From DMER01 sp003451645 (GTDB taxonomy: Bacteria; Pseudomonadota; Alphaproteobacteria; Micropepsales; Micropepsaceae), in the NCBI GenBank assembly GCA_031976175.1, contig DALYLR010000031.1, positions 1 through 45,153 on the forward strand: a DNA stretch of 45,153 bases. The letters run 5' to 3'. Under the pieces are notes generated by a model that did not search any database, had not been told where the DNA came from, and saw nothing but the letters and a program-made list of their open reading frames with translations. Of this stretch, positions 1 to 8,161 are shown piece after piece; positions within the stretch are counted from its first letter, which is position 1, and every line of letters begins with the position of its first letter. Both the position numbers and the translations under genes were made by a program.

Positions 1-1349
1 CAAGCGATGATGCAAAGACCTATACCTTCAACCTGCGCAAAGATGCGGTATGGTCGGACGGAAGGCCGGTAACCGCCACTGACGCCGTATTCGCGTTTCA
101 CCGTGCCTTGGACCCTTCGACTAAGGCGGCCTACACGACGCAGATCTTTGCTATCAAGAACGCGGAAGCCTTGTTTCTGGGCAAGGCAAAACCGTCAGAC
201 TTGGGCGTGATCGCCAAAGATCCGCATACGCTCGACATCGTGCTGACACGACCGCAACCGACGCTTCTGTTGCTGCTAGCCAATTTGCCAATGATCTACC
301 CTTTGCCCCGTCACGCAATAGAGGCGAACCCGCAAGGTTGGGCCCGCGCAGGCAGCATGGTCTCCAGCGGTGCCTTCGTCCTCGCCGAATGGAAGGTCGG
401 CAACAAGGTCCGCCTCACGAAGAATGCCCGCTTCTATGACGCGGCCTCGGTAAAGATCGACGAAGTCCACTACTATCCCACCGTGGACGATAACACGGCC
501 CTCAACCTGTTCCGCGCGGGCCAGCTCGACATGAATCCACGCTTCCCGCCGAATCAACTTCCGTGGCTGCGCAAGAATTTGAGCGGCCAATTCAAGATTG
601 TGCCTGCGCTTTGGGTTACCTATTTGGTGCCGAACATCCGCAAAGCGCCGTTCAGCGATCCTCGTGTCCGGCGCGCGCTGCATCTTGCTATTTCCCGGGA
701 TGTCCTGACCGCGAAAGTGCTACGCAATGGTGAGAAGCCGTATTGGGGAATCGTACCTGACGTCATCGAGAACTATGTCAGCCCGATCACGCCAGATAAC
801 AGGCCCCTCCCAGAACGCCAGACTGAAGCGCGGTCGCTCCTAAGCGCCGCAGGCTTTGATCCGGGCAAACCGCTCGCCTTCACCTTTAGTCATCGCGCCG
901 GGTTTCACAACCGGTTGGCCGCGGTCGCGGTGGCATCAATGTGGGCCGATATTGGTGTCAAGGCGGACCTAACACAGGCCGACGTCTCTGCGCATTACGA
1001 CAAATTGCGGGCCGGCAATTTTGACATCGCGGATGCAGGGTATTCGGACAATGCGGACCCGGAGTATTTCGCCTATCTCCTGGAGACTAAATCGGTCGAA
1101 GTCAATTATGGCGCCTATTCCAACAAGACCTATGACGCGATGGTTGAGCGGGCGCGCGCAATCCTGGATCGCACTGCGCGCTTCAGGGCCTTCCAGGACG
1201 CGGAACGCCTGGCAATCGGCGAGAACGCTGTAATCCCCATGTTTCTGTCGGTCGAGCGGGTTTTGATCAAGCCTTATGTGAAGGGGTTGGAGGAAAACCC
1301 GTTGGGCCAATACCCCAGCCGCTTTATCCGTATCGAGGGCCGGCCATGA
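1..1349 (+). CDS. Oligopeptide-type ABC transporter substrate-binding protein (5' truncated)
   Basis: Extracellular solute-binding protein of family 5 (OppA/DppA type), which captures peptides or similar ligands in the periplasm for an ABC importer. The reading frame is open from base 3, so the start and signal peptide lie off the left edge. The visible part begins in the family motif YTFNLRKDAVWSDGRPVTA and continues with the GWARAG.MVSSGAF segment and a C-terminal YVKGLEENPLGQYPSRF block. It is closely similar along its length to the next gene, so the two are tandem paralogues. Its TGA stop overlaps the next ATG (ATGA), which indicates translational coupling. No permease or ATPase gene is present here; they may lie to the left. 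The ligand cannot be read from sequence. Confidence 0.9.
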   Translation, partial: SDDAKTYTFNLRKDAVWSDGRPVTATDAVFAFHRALDPSTKAAYTTQIFAIKNAEALFLGKAKPSDLGVIAKDPHTLDIVLTRPQPTLLLLLANLPMIYPLPRHAIEANPQGWARAGSMVSSGAFVLAEWKVGNKVRLTKNARFYDAASVKIDEVHYYPTVDDNTALNLFRAGQLDMNPRFPPNQLPWLRKNLSGQFKIVPALWVTYLVPNIRKAPFSDPRVRRALHLAISRDVLTAKVLRNGEKPYWGIVPDVIENYVSPITPDNRPLPERQTEARSLLSAAGFDPGKPLAFTFSHRAGFHNRLAAVAVASMWADIGVKADLTQADVSAHYDKLRAGNFDIADAGYSDNADPEYFAYLLETKSVEVNYGAYSNKTYDAMVERARAILDRTARFRAFQDAERLAIGENAVIPMFLSVERVLIKPYVKGLEENPLGQYPSRFIRIEGRP

Positions 1350-2923
1350 TCCGTGCAATGACTATCTTGGTGATGTGGCTCACATGCTCCCATACCTTCG
1401 CCAATCCAGTCTTTCACAGGGGCAATCTGGCGGAGCCGCAGTCCCTGGACCCGCAGAAGTTTTCGATGGTGGTTGAGAACCAAATCCTCTTTGATTTGTT
1501 TCTCGGCCTTCTGACCTATGACGCATTTGGGCGCCCGGCGCCGGGCCTGGCCGAAAGTTGGACAATCAGTCCCGACGAGAAGGTCTACACCTTCAAGCTG
1601 CGGCCCAATCTGACGTGGTCGGATGGAAAGCCGATCACTGCGGACGATGCAGTATTTGGCCTCCAACGCGCGGTGGATCCCGCAACGCAAGGCTGGTTCG
1701 GGAACTTCCTCTCAATCATCAAGGGTGCAGATGACATAACGGCCGGAAAAGCCAAGCCAGATACTCTCGGTGTCCGCGCCGTTGATCCGGGTACAGTCGA
1801 AATCGCACTCACCAAGCCTGCGCCCGTCATCCTAAAGCTGCTTGCAGGCTGGTCTATGACTTATCCGGTTCCCAAACATGCCGTTGTGGCCAATCCGCAA
1901 GGCTGGGCACGCGCAGGGGTCATGGTATCGAGCGGACCCTATACGCTGATGTCCTGGCGGGTCTCAGACAAGATCGTCCTCACCAAGAATGCCCGTTTCC
2001 ACGATGCCGCTAATATCGCTGTCCCAGAAGTCCATTATTATCCGACGACAGATGATACGGCCGCCTTGAACCGGTTTCGCGCGGGCGAACTCGATTTCAA
2101 TCCCCGCTTTCCGCCTAATCAAATCGACTGGCTGCGGCGTAATTTGCCGCGTGAGACCAAGACCACACCTGCGCAAGCGATCACCTACTTGGTCTTCAAT
2201 TTGAAACGCAAACCCTTTGATGACATCCGAGTCCGGCGCGCACTGGCCCTTGCTATTGACCGGCAAATCATCACGGACAAGATCTTGCGCAATGGCGAGC
2301 AGCCATATTGCGGCATGGTTCCCTCAACCATTGAGAGCTACCGCCCGGCCTGCAACATCGACAACCGGCCAATTGACCAGCGCCGGGCCGAGGCGCGCCA
2401 ATTGCTGCAAGCAGCGGGCTTTGGCCCGAACGCTCCGTTGAATCTTGAACTGGCGCAGCGCCAAGGCCAAACGAGCCGCCTGATGAGCATCGCGGTCGCA
2501 GGGATGTGGTCAGAAATTGGCGTTGAGACGGACATTCAGCAGTCGGAGGTTGCGGTCCACTACAACAATCTGCGCGAAGGCAATTTCAGCGTAGCGGACG
2601 CAGGCTGGTTCGGGAGCCCAGACCCCTTCTTCTTCACTTACCTGCTCAAGGCCGGATCCACAGAATCAAACTATGGCGCCTATGTCAGCGCGCCTTACGA
2701 AGCGCAAGTTGTCAGGGCCGAGGCTACAATGAACCCGTCCGCACGGTATGAAGCCTTTCGGCAAGCTGAGGCCATTGCACTCGGCGATGTGCCCGTGGTT
2801 CCACTTTTCATTCCCGTCCACCGCACGCTCATCAAGCCATATGTGAAGGGCATCGAGGTGAACGCGACGGGCTACTATGTCAGCCGCTACACGCGGATTG
2901 AGCAGGCCGTGGGCGCCAACTGA
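1346..2923 (+). CDS. Oligopeptide-type ABC transporter substrate-binding protein
   Basis: Complete 525-residue family-5 solute-binding protein. Residues 1-19 form a signal peptide (short basic start, hydrophobic TILVMWLTC, likely cleavage after TFA), so the mature protein is periplasmic. The body carries the family hallmarks: EPQSLDPQKF near residue 30, the YTFKLRPNLTWSDGKPITA lobe I motif, GWARAG.MVSSGPY in the middle and YVKGIEVNATGYYVSRY at the end. The length is usual for OppA-like proteins. The ATG overlaps the upstream paralogue's stop by four bases. Paralogous pairs of this kind often share one permease but differ in ligand; that is inference here. The following gene converges from the other strand 32 bases away. 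Confidence 0.93.
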   Translation: MIRAMTILVMWLTCSHTFANPVFHRGNLAEPQSLDPQKFSMVVENQILFDLFLGLLTYDAFGRPAPGLAESWTISPDEKVYTFKLRPNLTWSDGKPITADDAVFGLQRAVDPATQGWFGNFLSIIKGADDITAGKAKPDTLGVRAVDPGTVEIALTKPAPVILKLLAGWSMTYPVPKHAVVANPQGWARAGVMVSSGPYTLMSWRVSDKIVLTKNARFHDAANIAVPEVHYYPTTDDTAALNRFRAGELDFNPRFPPNQIDWLRRNLPRETKTTPAQAITYLVFNLKRKPFDDIRVRRALALAIDRQIITDKILRNGEQPYCGMVPSTIESYRPACNIDNRPIDQRRAEARQLLQAAGFGPNAPLNLELAQRQGQTSRLMSIAVAGMWSEIGVETDIQQSEVAVHYNNLREGNFSVADAGWFGSPDPFFFTYLLKAGSTESNYGAYVSAPYEAQVVRAEATMNPSARYEAFRQAEAIALGDVPVVPLFIPVHRTLIKPYVKGIEVNATGYYVSRYTRIEQAVGAN

Positions 2924-2955
2924 CCTGGATGGAACCGCACGCCATCAGCTTAGGG

Positions 2956-4164
2956 TTATAGCCCCAGCACCATCTTGGCCATGATGTTGCGCTGAATTTC
3001 GTTTGACCCGGCATAGATCGAACCCTTGCGCGCATTGAAGTAGTACGGCGCGGCGGGCACGGCATAATCGGGCGCTGGGAACGGTGTGTTCACCCGCTCC
3101 CAAGGGTTCTCAACAAAGGGCAGAGCGTGGTGCCCAACAGCCTCAAGAACAAGTTCCGTGACCGCTTGCTGCAACTCTGTCCCCCGGCATTTGAGCATCG
3201 AGGATTCAGCACCGGGCCGCTGCCCTGCTGCCAACCCAGAAAAAATCCGCAGTTCGGTAAATTCCATCGCACTCAATTGCACATCGATGTCGGCAATCTT
3301 GCGCTGAAAGTCCGGATCCTCGCTCAATGTTTGCCCATCCACGCGCTCGGCAGCGGCGATATTGCGCACCTTCTTGAGAGCCCGCTTAAGGCCTGGCGCA
3401 TAGGCATTGCCGCGCTCGAATTCCAAAAGATACTTGGCGTAAGTCCAGCCCTCATTCTCTTTGCCGACCAGATTGGCTTTGGGGACCTTGACGTCATCGA
3501 AGAAGACTTGGTTGACCTCTTGCTCATCAGCAGGCGGACCATCCACCGTGATGATCGGCTTGACCGTGATGCCGGGCGTTTTCATGTCGATCAGGATGAA
3601 GGAAATGCCTTCCTGTGGCTTGGTGCCTTGCTTGGTACGCACAAGGCAGAATATCCAATCGGCCCATTGCGCATGGGTTGTCCATATCTTGGTGCCATTG
3701 CACAGATAGTGATCACCCTTGTCCTCCGCCCGCATCTGCAATGAGGCGAGGTCCGACCCTGATCCGGGCTCAGAATAGCCCTGACACCACCAAACATCAG
3801 TAGACAGAATGGGGGGCAGGAACTTCTTCTTTTGCTCCGCCGAGCCAAACGCCATGATGACAGGCGCCACCATTTTGAGGCCCATAGGTGAAATAATCGG
3901 GGTGCCCGCCGCCGACATCTCAAGATCGAAGATGTACTTCTGAGTGGCCGTGAAACCCGCACCGCCAAATTCCTTGGGCCAATTCGGCGCGATCCAGCCC
4001 CGCTCATGCAACGCCTTTTGCCATTTCACCATGGAAGCCTTATCGAGATAGCCATTCTTGGACAACGCCATCTTTCGGCGCATTTCGACGTCATATTTGC
4101 CGGCGATAAAGGCCCTCACCTCGTCCCGGAACTGCAGATCGCTGGCAGAAAATGACAAATCCAT
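2956..4164 (-). CDS. Acyl-CoA dehydrogenase, large (PimC/FadE-type) subunit
   Basis: FAD-dependent acyl-CoA dehydrogenase of 402 residues, catalysing alpha,beta-desaturation of an acyl-CoA. The start at 4164 was chosen because the conserved N-terminus MDLSFSASDLQFRDEVRAF begins there, with GGAGC eight bases upstream. Visible motifs are WWCQGYSEPGSGSDLAS (FAD/substrate loop, about 125-141), a WTTHAQWADW FAD segment, and the C-terminal SNEIQRNIMAKMVLGL. The glutamate of the MCAD-type YEGT site is replaced (YAGS), but Glu250 in EFERG sits where isovaleryl/long-chain dehydrogenases carry their base. This matches the catalytic large subunit of alpha2beta2 enzymes such as PimCD or mycobacterial FadE26/27. 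It is paralogous to the gene at 8162-9361. The acyl substrate is unknown. Confidence 0.9.
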   Translation of the reverse strand: MDLSFSASDLQFRDEVRAFIAGKYDVEMRRKMALSKNGYLDKASMVKWQKALHERGWIAPNWPKEFGGAGFTATQKYIFDLEMSAAGTPIISPMGLKMVAPVIMAFGSAEQKKKFLPPILSTDVWWCQGYSEPGSGSDLASLQMRAEDKGDHYLCNGTKIWTTHAQWADWIFCLVRTKQGTKPQEGISFILIDMKTPGITVKPIITVDGPPADEQEVNQVFFDDVKVPKANLVGKENEGWTYAKYLLEFERGNAYAPGLKRALKKVRNIAAAERVDGQTLSEDPDFQRKIADIDVQLSAMEFTELRIFSGLAAGQRPGAESSMLKCRGTELQQAVTELVLEAVGHHALPFVENPWERVNTPFPAPDYAVPAAPYYFNARKGSIYAGSNEIQRNIMAKMVLGL

Positions 4165-4186
4165 GGTACTTGCTCCGCTTACGGAC

Positions 4187-4483
4187 TTACGAAATCTTGT
4201 CGGATGCTTCGATGACCGGTGCGCCATCGAGCAAGGGCATGAGCTTTGGCCCTGTTGCCGCCATATGCGGCATCTTGCGATGCGCATCGAGCGCTGCGGC
4301 ATCGGCATATTGTTCCATAACCACATAGGTCTGCGGGTCGGTCTTGGACCGGAACAAGTCATATTGTTTGGTGCCAGGTTCATTGGCGCGCACTGCCGCC
4401 TGAAGCTCGCCAAACACAGTCTCGAACTCCTTTTCGTGGCCCGCTTTGATCTTCAATTTCGCTACGACGCCAATCGTCATCAT
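4187..4483 (-). CDS. ABM-domain (YgiN-like) small protein
   Basis: 98-residue protein with the antibiotic-biosynthesis-monooxygenase fold, a dimeric alpha/beta barrel found in quinol monooxygenases such as YgiN and in many uncharacterised proteins. Support comes from the MTIGVVAKLKIKAGHEKEFE first strand, NEPGTKQYDLFRSKTDP in the middle, and YVVMEQYADAAALDAHRKMPH toward the end, all in family order. AGGAGC lies five bases before the start; two adjacent ATG codons (4483, 4480) are both usable. It lies between a crotonase and an acyl-CoA dehydrogenase on the same strand with short gaps, so it is probably cotranscribed with them. The fold is clear but the substrate is not. Confidence 0.85.
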   Translation of the reverse strand: MMTIGVVAKLKIKAGHEKEFETVFGELQAAVRANEPGTKQYDLFRSKTDPQTYVVMEQYADAAALDAHRKMPHMAATGPKLMPLLDGAPVIEASDKIS

Positions 4484-4567
4484 CTTGCTCCTGAGCGTTC
4501 TGAATTGCCAATGGCTGGAAGCCTACCTCGCATGCGCTCGTTTCAGCAATCGGCGATTAGAGGCGCG

Positions 4568-5365
4568 CTAGCGCCCCTCAAAACGCCCAGGCCGCTTTTC
4601 AAAGAAAGCGTCCACGGCCTCGGCATGATCGTGGGTATGGTGCGCAAGTGCCTGGAATGCCGCCGACATTTCCAGGATCGTGTCAAAGCTGGTGCCTGCC
4701 CCATCGCGCATCATCCGCTTGGTCATGCGCAAGACATCGGGCGGTTGCTGGCAAATCTGGCCGGCTAGCGATTGCGCCTCGCGCATCAGCGCATCAGGGG
4801 GCACGATGCGGCTGATCAGGCCCCAATTTAGAGCGGTGGCTGCGTCAATGGTTGCACCTGAGAACAGGAGTTCCGCCGCCCGCGCATGTCCAATCACCCT
4901 TGGCAGGAGCCAAGCGCCGCCATCCCCTGGCACCAGGCCAATCTTGAGGAAGGTCGCACCGAAGATCGCTGTCTCCGCCGCAATCCGCAGATCCGCCAGG
5001 CACGCCACATCATTGCCCAGACCAATGGCAGGGCCGTTCACTGCAGCAATCACCGGAACCTCAATGCCCCAAATAGCGCGGACAATCTGGTGGATGCCGG
5101 TCCGGTAGCGCTCGCGGATCGCGACACCCGGTCCTGCAAAACTGCCTGACTTCTCGCGCATGGCTTTGACATCGCCGCCGGCAGAGAACGCCTTGCCTGC
5201 CCCGGTCAGGATTACGCAGCGTACGGAGCGATCCGCATTGATCCGCCTTGCCGCCTCCTGGAACATTTCGCCGTCACCTTCCGCTCCTAGGGGGTTGCGG
5301 CTCTCCGGCCGGTTCATGGTCAGCGTGACCACATGCGCTGACTGCTCAATCAAAAGCGCGGACAT
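4568..5365 (-). CDS. Crotonase (enoyl-CoA hydratase/isomerase family) protein
   Basis: 265-residue crotonase-fold protein acting on acyl-CoA thioesters. The oxyanion-hole segments are present: AFSAGGDVKAM (about 60-70) and NGPAIGLGNDVACLADLRIA (about 110-130), followed by GLVPGDGGAWLLPRVIG. Of the two catalytic glutamates of canonical enoyl-CoA hydratase, the first position is Asp (GLGND) and the second is Phe (FGATF), so simple hydration of crotonyl-CoA is doubtful; isomerase, hydrolase or another crotonase reaction is possible. AGGAG is nine bases before the ATG. It heads the ABM/acyl-CoA dehydrogenase operon and diverges from the sensor kinase; a CtrA box lies 40 bases upstream of the start. 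Confidence 0.9.
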   Translation of the reverse strand: MSALLIEQSAHVVTLTMNRPESRNPLGAEGDGEMFQEAARRINADRSVRCVILTGAGKAFSAGGDVKAMREKSGSFAGPGVAIRERYRTGIHQIVRAIWGIEVPVIAAVNGPAIGLGNDVACLADLRIAAETAIFGATFLKIGLVPGDGGAWLLPRVIGHARAAELLFSGATIDAATALNWGLISRIVPPDALMREAQSLAGQICQQPPDVLRMTKRMMRDGAGTSFDTILEMSAAFQALAHHTHDHAEAVDAFFEKRPGRFEGR

Positions 5366-5404
5366 CGGGAATTACTCCTGCGAAAGACTGGACGACCCAC
5401 ATCC

Positions 5405-5419
5405 TTAAACATCCGTTAA
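5405..5419. promoter_or_regulatory. CtrA-type binding box TTAA-N7-TTAA
   Basis: Two TTAA half-sites (5405-5408 and 5416-5419) are separated by exactly seven bases, the full consensus for the alphaproteobacterial cell-cycle regulator CtrA. The box lies in the 142-base divergent region between the crotonase start (5365) and the kinase start (5508), so it could serve either gene. Nothing else in the window matches the full motif that I could find. Confidence 0.6.
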
Positions 5420-5507
5420 GCGCGTCTGCGCGGCAAGCAATGTTTTAATTTCTTCACGCTACTCTGCCCACAAAGACGAAACAGCCTGCTTCGGGGGAGG
5501 CACGCGC

Positions 5508-6965
5508 TTGCGACCGGTCAAAGACTTACAAAACAATCTTTCACGCGAAATATGGCCGCAGACTGAGGCGGACTGCGCGATCGCACGTGAGACCTTGACG
5601 CTCAACCTCAACACGATGCGGCTGGTGATCTGGGTAATCCCAATCAGCGCAGTGATCATGGCCTATGTCTATGGTCTTTGGGGCAATCCATGGCACGCCG
5701 CACCGTGGGTGGTCGCCGTCACCGCTATGTGTGTGATCCTTGAGGCGGTACGTATCCTCTGTGCACGCGCGATCGCGGACCCTCGGACTCTGGTCGCACC
5801 TTGGGTGCAAAGGATTGCAGCTGCCAACGTCGCATTCTGCGCCGTTTGGGGCTCCATGGCTTTCACGTTGTGGGTACCTGAACAGCCGTTGAACCACATG
5901 TTTCTGACGCTGGTTCTTGCGTGTTCGATTGCAGCGTCGTCGGTCTTGAGCAGCGCCGCCATCATATACTCCTTGCCGCCTGCGCTATTCTATTGGGTCA
6001 TGATGTTCTGCGTCTTGCTGGCGGAGCCAGACGCTCTGCACCTGGGCACGGCAGGCCTCAGCCTCGCATACGGCATCTTGATGTTCGGCGCGATTTTCAA
6101 CATCCGCAATATGACGCGCAATGTGCTCGATCTCCGTGTCGAGAAATCTGACCTGATCGACCGGCTGGCGTCAGAACGTGACGAAGCGCAGCGCTCGAAG
6201 ATCAGGGCAGAACGGGCCTCGCATGCAAAGTCCAACTTCCTGGCGAATATGAGCCACGAACTGCGCACGCCCCTCAACGCCATCCTCGGCTTTTCAGAAG
6301 TCATGAAGGCGGAAGTATTCGGACCAGTGGGCAAGCCAATCTATCTGGAATATGCAGGACATATTCATGGCAGCGGCCAACACCTTCTGGGGCTCATCAA
6401 CGACATCTTGGACTTGTCCAAGATCGAGGCGGGCCGGATGGTGCTCGAGCCTGCCGACATTGAATTGCGCTCACTTTGCATCGACGCCGCCGCCATGGTC
6501 GAAGGCCGCGCCCGCGAAGGGCAGATTGCCCTCGCTGTCACCATTTGCGAGACTTTGCCAGCGTTGCGCGCGGATCAACGGGCGGTGCGCCAAATCCTGC
6601 TGAATCTATTGTCAAATGCAGTCAAGTTTACACCCGCATGCGGCTCGGTGACCCTTTCCGCTCAGGCCTGTTCTCTGGGAGGCGTGCTCATCAGCGTGTC
6701 AGACACGGGCATTGGCATCCCAAAGCAGGACCTTGCCCGTGTCTTTGAGCCCTTTGGACAAGGGCAGCACGACATCGCCGTTCGCGAAAAGGGTACAGGT
6801 CTGGGCCTTCCGATTGTGAAGGGCCTGGTCGAGGCCCATGGAGGCAACGTCACATTGACCAGCACAGTCGGCAAGGGAACCACTGTGACCGTCTGGTTCC
6901 CGCCCCAAAGTGGCGGACGGCCCGCCACGAGGACTGATCAGTTGGACGCGCTTACCGCTGCCTAA
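5508..6965 (+). CDS. Membrane sensor histidine kinase, PleC/DivJ-like
   Basis: 485-residue hybrid-free sensor kinase. About six membrane helices fill residues 38-196, followed by a charged linker likely to form a coiled coil (205-240). The dimerisation/phosphoacceptor domain has NMSHELRTPLNAILGFSEVM with His250. It continues with EVFGP.G...YLEYAGHIHGSG and LINDILDLSKIEAGRM, the extended signature shared by PleC, DivJ and PdhS kinases that work through DivK. The ATPase domain follows: N box LLNLLSNAVKFTP, G1 DTGIGIP, F box FEPFGQG and G2 GTGLGLPIVKGL. Translation starts at TTG (5508), supported by GGGGGAGG seven bases upstream. No cognate response regulator is adjacent. The stop overlaps the converging gene by four bases. 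Assignment to the DivK network is inference from the motif and the CtrA box. Confidence 0.9.
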   Translation: MRPVKDLQNNLSREIWPQTEADCAIARETLTLNLNTMRLVIWVIPISAVIMAYVYGLWGNPWHAAPWVVAVTAMCVILEAVRILCARAIADPRTLVAPWVQRIAAANVAFCAVWGSMAFTLWVPEQPLNHMFLTLVLACSIAASSVLSSAAIIYSLPPALFYWVMMFCVLLAEPDALHLGTAGLSLAYGILMFGAIFNIRNMTRNVLDLRVEKSDLIDRLASERDEAQRSKIRAERASHAKSNFLANMSHELRTPLNAILGFSEVMKAEVFGPVGKPIYLEYAGHIHGSGQHLLGLINDILDLSKIEAGRMVLEPADIELRSLCIDAAAMVEGRAREGQIALAVTICETLPALRADQRAVRQILLNLLSNAVKFTPACGSVTLSAQACSLGGVLISVSDTGIGIPKQDLARVFEPFGQGQHDIAVREKGTGLGLPIVKGLVEAHGGNVTLTSTVGKGTTVTVWFPPQSGGRPATRTDQLDALTAA

Positions 6966-8110
6966 GCAGCCTTTGCATCGTCCGACAGCGCCGCATAGCG
7001 TTTCAAATGATGATCAACATTGCCAAACATGGTGTCAATCATAGTCAGGCGCTTGAAGTAGTGACCGACATTGAGTTCATCAGTCATCCCCATGCCACCG
7101 TGCAGCTGCACGGCTTGTTGTCCGATGAACCGGCCGGCCTTGCCGATTTGCACTTTAGCCGCCGACGCGGCCTTCTTGCGTTCGTGGTCGCTTTCGTCAA
7201 GCTTCAGAGTGACCATATAGGTGATGGAGACCGACTGTTCATAGTTCATGAACATGTCGACCATGCGGTGCTGCAAAACCTGAAACTTGCCGATGGGCAC
7301 ACCAAACTGCTTGCGGGTCTTGCAGTACTCAACGGTGGTGTCGTTGAGAACTTTCATGGCGCCTACCGCTTCGGCGGAGATGGCCGCGATGGCCTCATCC
7401 ACGACGCGCTCAACAAGTGGCAAGCCGTGGTCGGCCTCACCCAGCAGCGACTCGGCACCGACTGCGACATTCTCAAATGTCACATCCGAAGCTCGCAAGC
7501 CATCGACAGTTGGATAGTCGCGCGTTGCCACGCCCTTTGCGGATTTGGGCACCAGGAACACGCTAATCCCTTTGGCATCGCGCTGGCCCCCAGCCGTTCG
7601 CGCCGTGACCACGAAATGATCCGCCTGCGGACCAGCGATAACAACCGCCTTGTGGCCCGAAATGGTGAACCCAGAGCCACTCTTCTTCGCCGAAACAGCG
7701 ACATCGGCTAGATTATAGCGGCCTTGCGGTTCGGCATAAGCGAAGGCGATCACCCGCTGCCCTTCGACGATCGCCGGGATGTGCTCCAACTTGTGCGCCG
7801 CGGTTCCGCCATGGCGCAGGAAACCGCCGCCAAGGACAACCGTTGGCAAGTAAGGTTCGACCACCAAACCGCGGCCTAACTCTTCCATGATGATCATTGT
7901 CTCAACGGGGCCGCCGCCCAGACCGCCATGCTCCTCCGCAAACGGTGCGCCGAGCAGCCCCAGTTCGGCGATCGCTTGCCAATTGGCTTTGGACCATCCC
8001 GCTTCGGTCTTGATCAGCGCGCGCCTCTTGTCGAAGTCATATTGTCCGGCCACGAACTTATTGACGGAATTGCGGAGCAGCGTTTGTTCTTCGGTGAACG
8101 AAAAGTCCAT
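6962..8110 (-). CDS. Acyl-CoA dehydrogenase, small (PimD-type) subunit
   Basis: 382-residue acyl-CoA dehydrogenase homologue (MDFSFTEEQTLLRNSVNKF start; CKTRKQFGVPIGKFQVLQHRMVDM; AVQLHGGMGMTDELNVGHYFKRL). Neither known catalytic base position is filled: the helix-G position reads DEAIAA with Ala, and the C-terminal YEGT region reads MFGNVDHHLKR. This is what small, non-catalytic subunits of heteromeric enzymes (PimD, FadE27) show, and the neighbouring large subunit upstream in the same operon supplies a Glu. Together they probably form a heterotetramer; this is inferred, not shown. AAGGA precedes the ATG by eight bases. Its TAG stop shares bases with the TAA of the converging kinase. Confidence 0.9.
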   Translation of the reverse strand: MDFSFTEEQTLLRNSVNKFVAGQYDFDKRRALIKTEAGWSKANWQAIAELGLLGAPFAEEHGGLGGGPVETMIIMEELGRGLVVEPYLPTVVLGGGFLRHGGTAAHKLEHIPAIVEGQRVIAFAYAEPQGRYNLADVAVSAKKSGSGFTISGHKAVVIAGPQADHFVVTARTAGGQRDAKGISVFLVPKSAKGVATRDYPTVDGLRASDVTFENVAVGAESLLGEADHGLPLVERVVDEAIAAISAEAVGAMKVLNDTTVEYCKTRKQFGVPIGKFQVLQHRMVDMFMNYEQSVSITYMVTLKLDESDHERKKAASAAKVQIGKAGRFIGQQAVQLHGGMGMTDELNVGHYFKRLTMIDTMFGNVDHHLKRYAALSDDAKAA

Positions 8111-8161
8111 TCGGCGAATCCTTTTCCCTGAAGTTGCAAGCTATTGTTGTTCGCTTGGGCG

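Noticed and set aside
2956..4413. Longer 485-residue version of the first acyl-CoA dehydrogenase
   Set aside because: The extra N-terminal residues are read from the neighbouring ABM gene in another frame; the conserved start with a ribosome binding site is at 4164.
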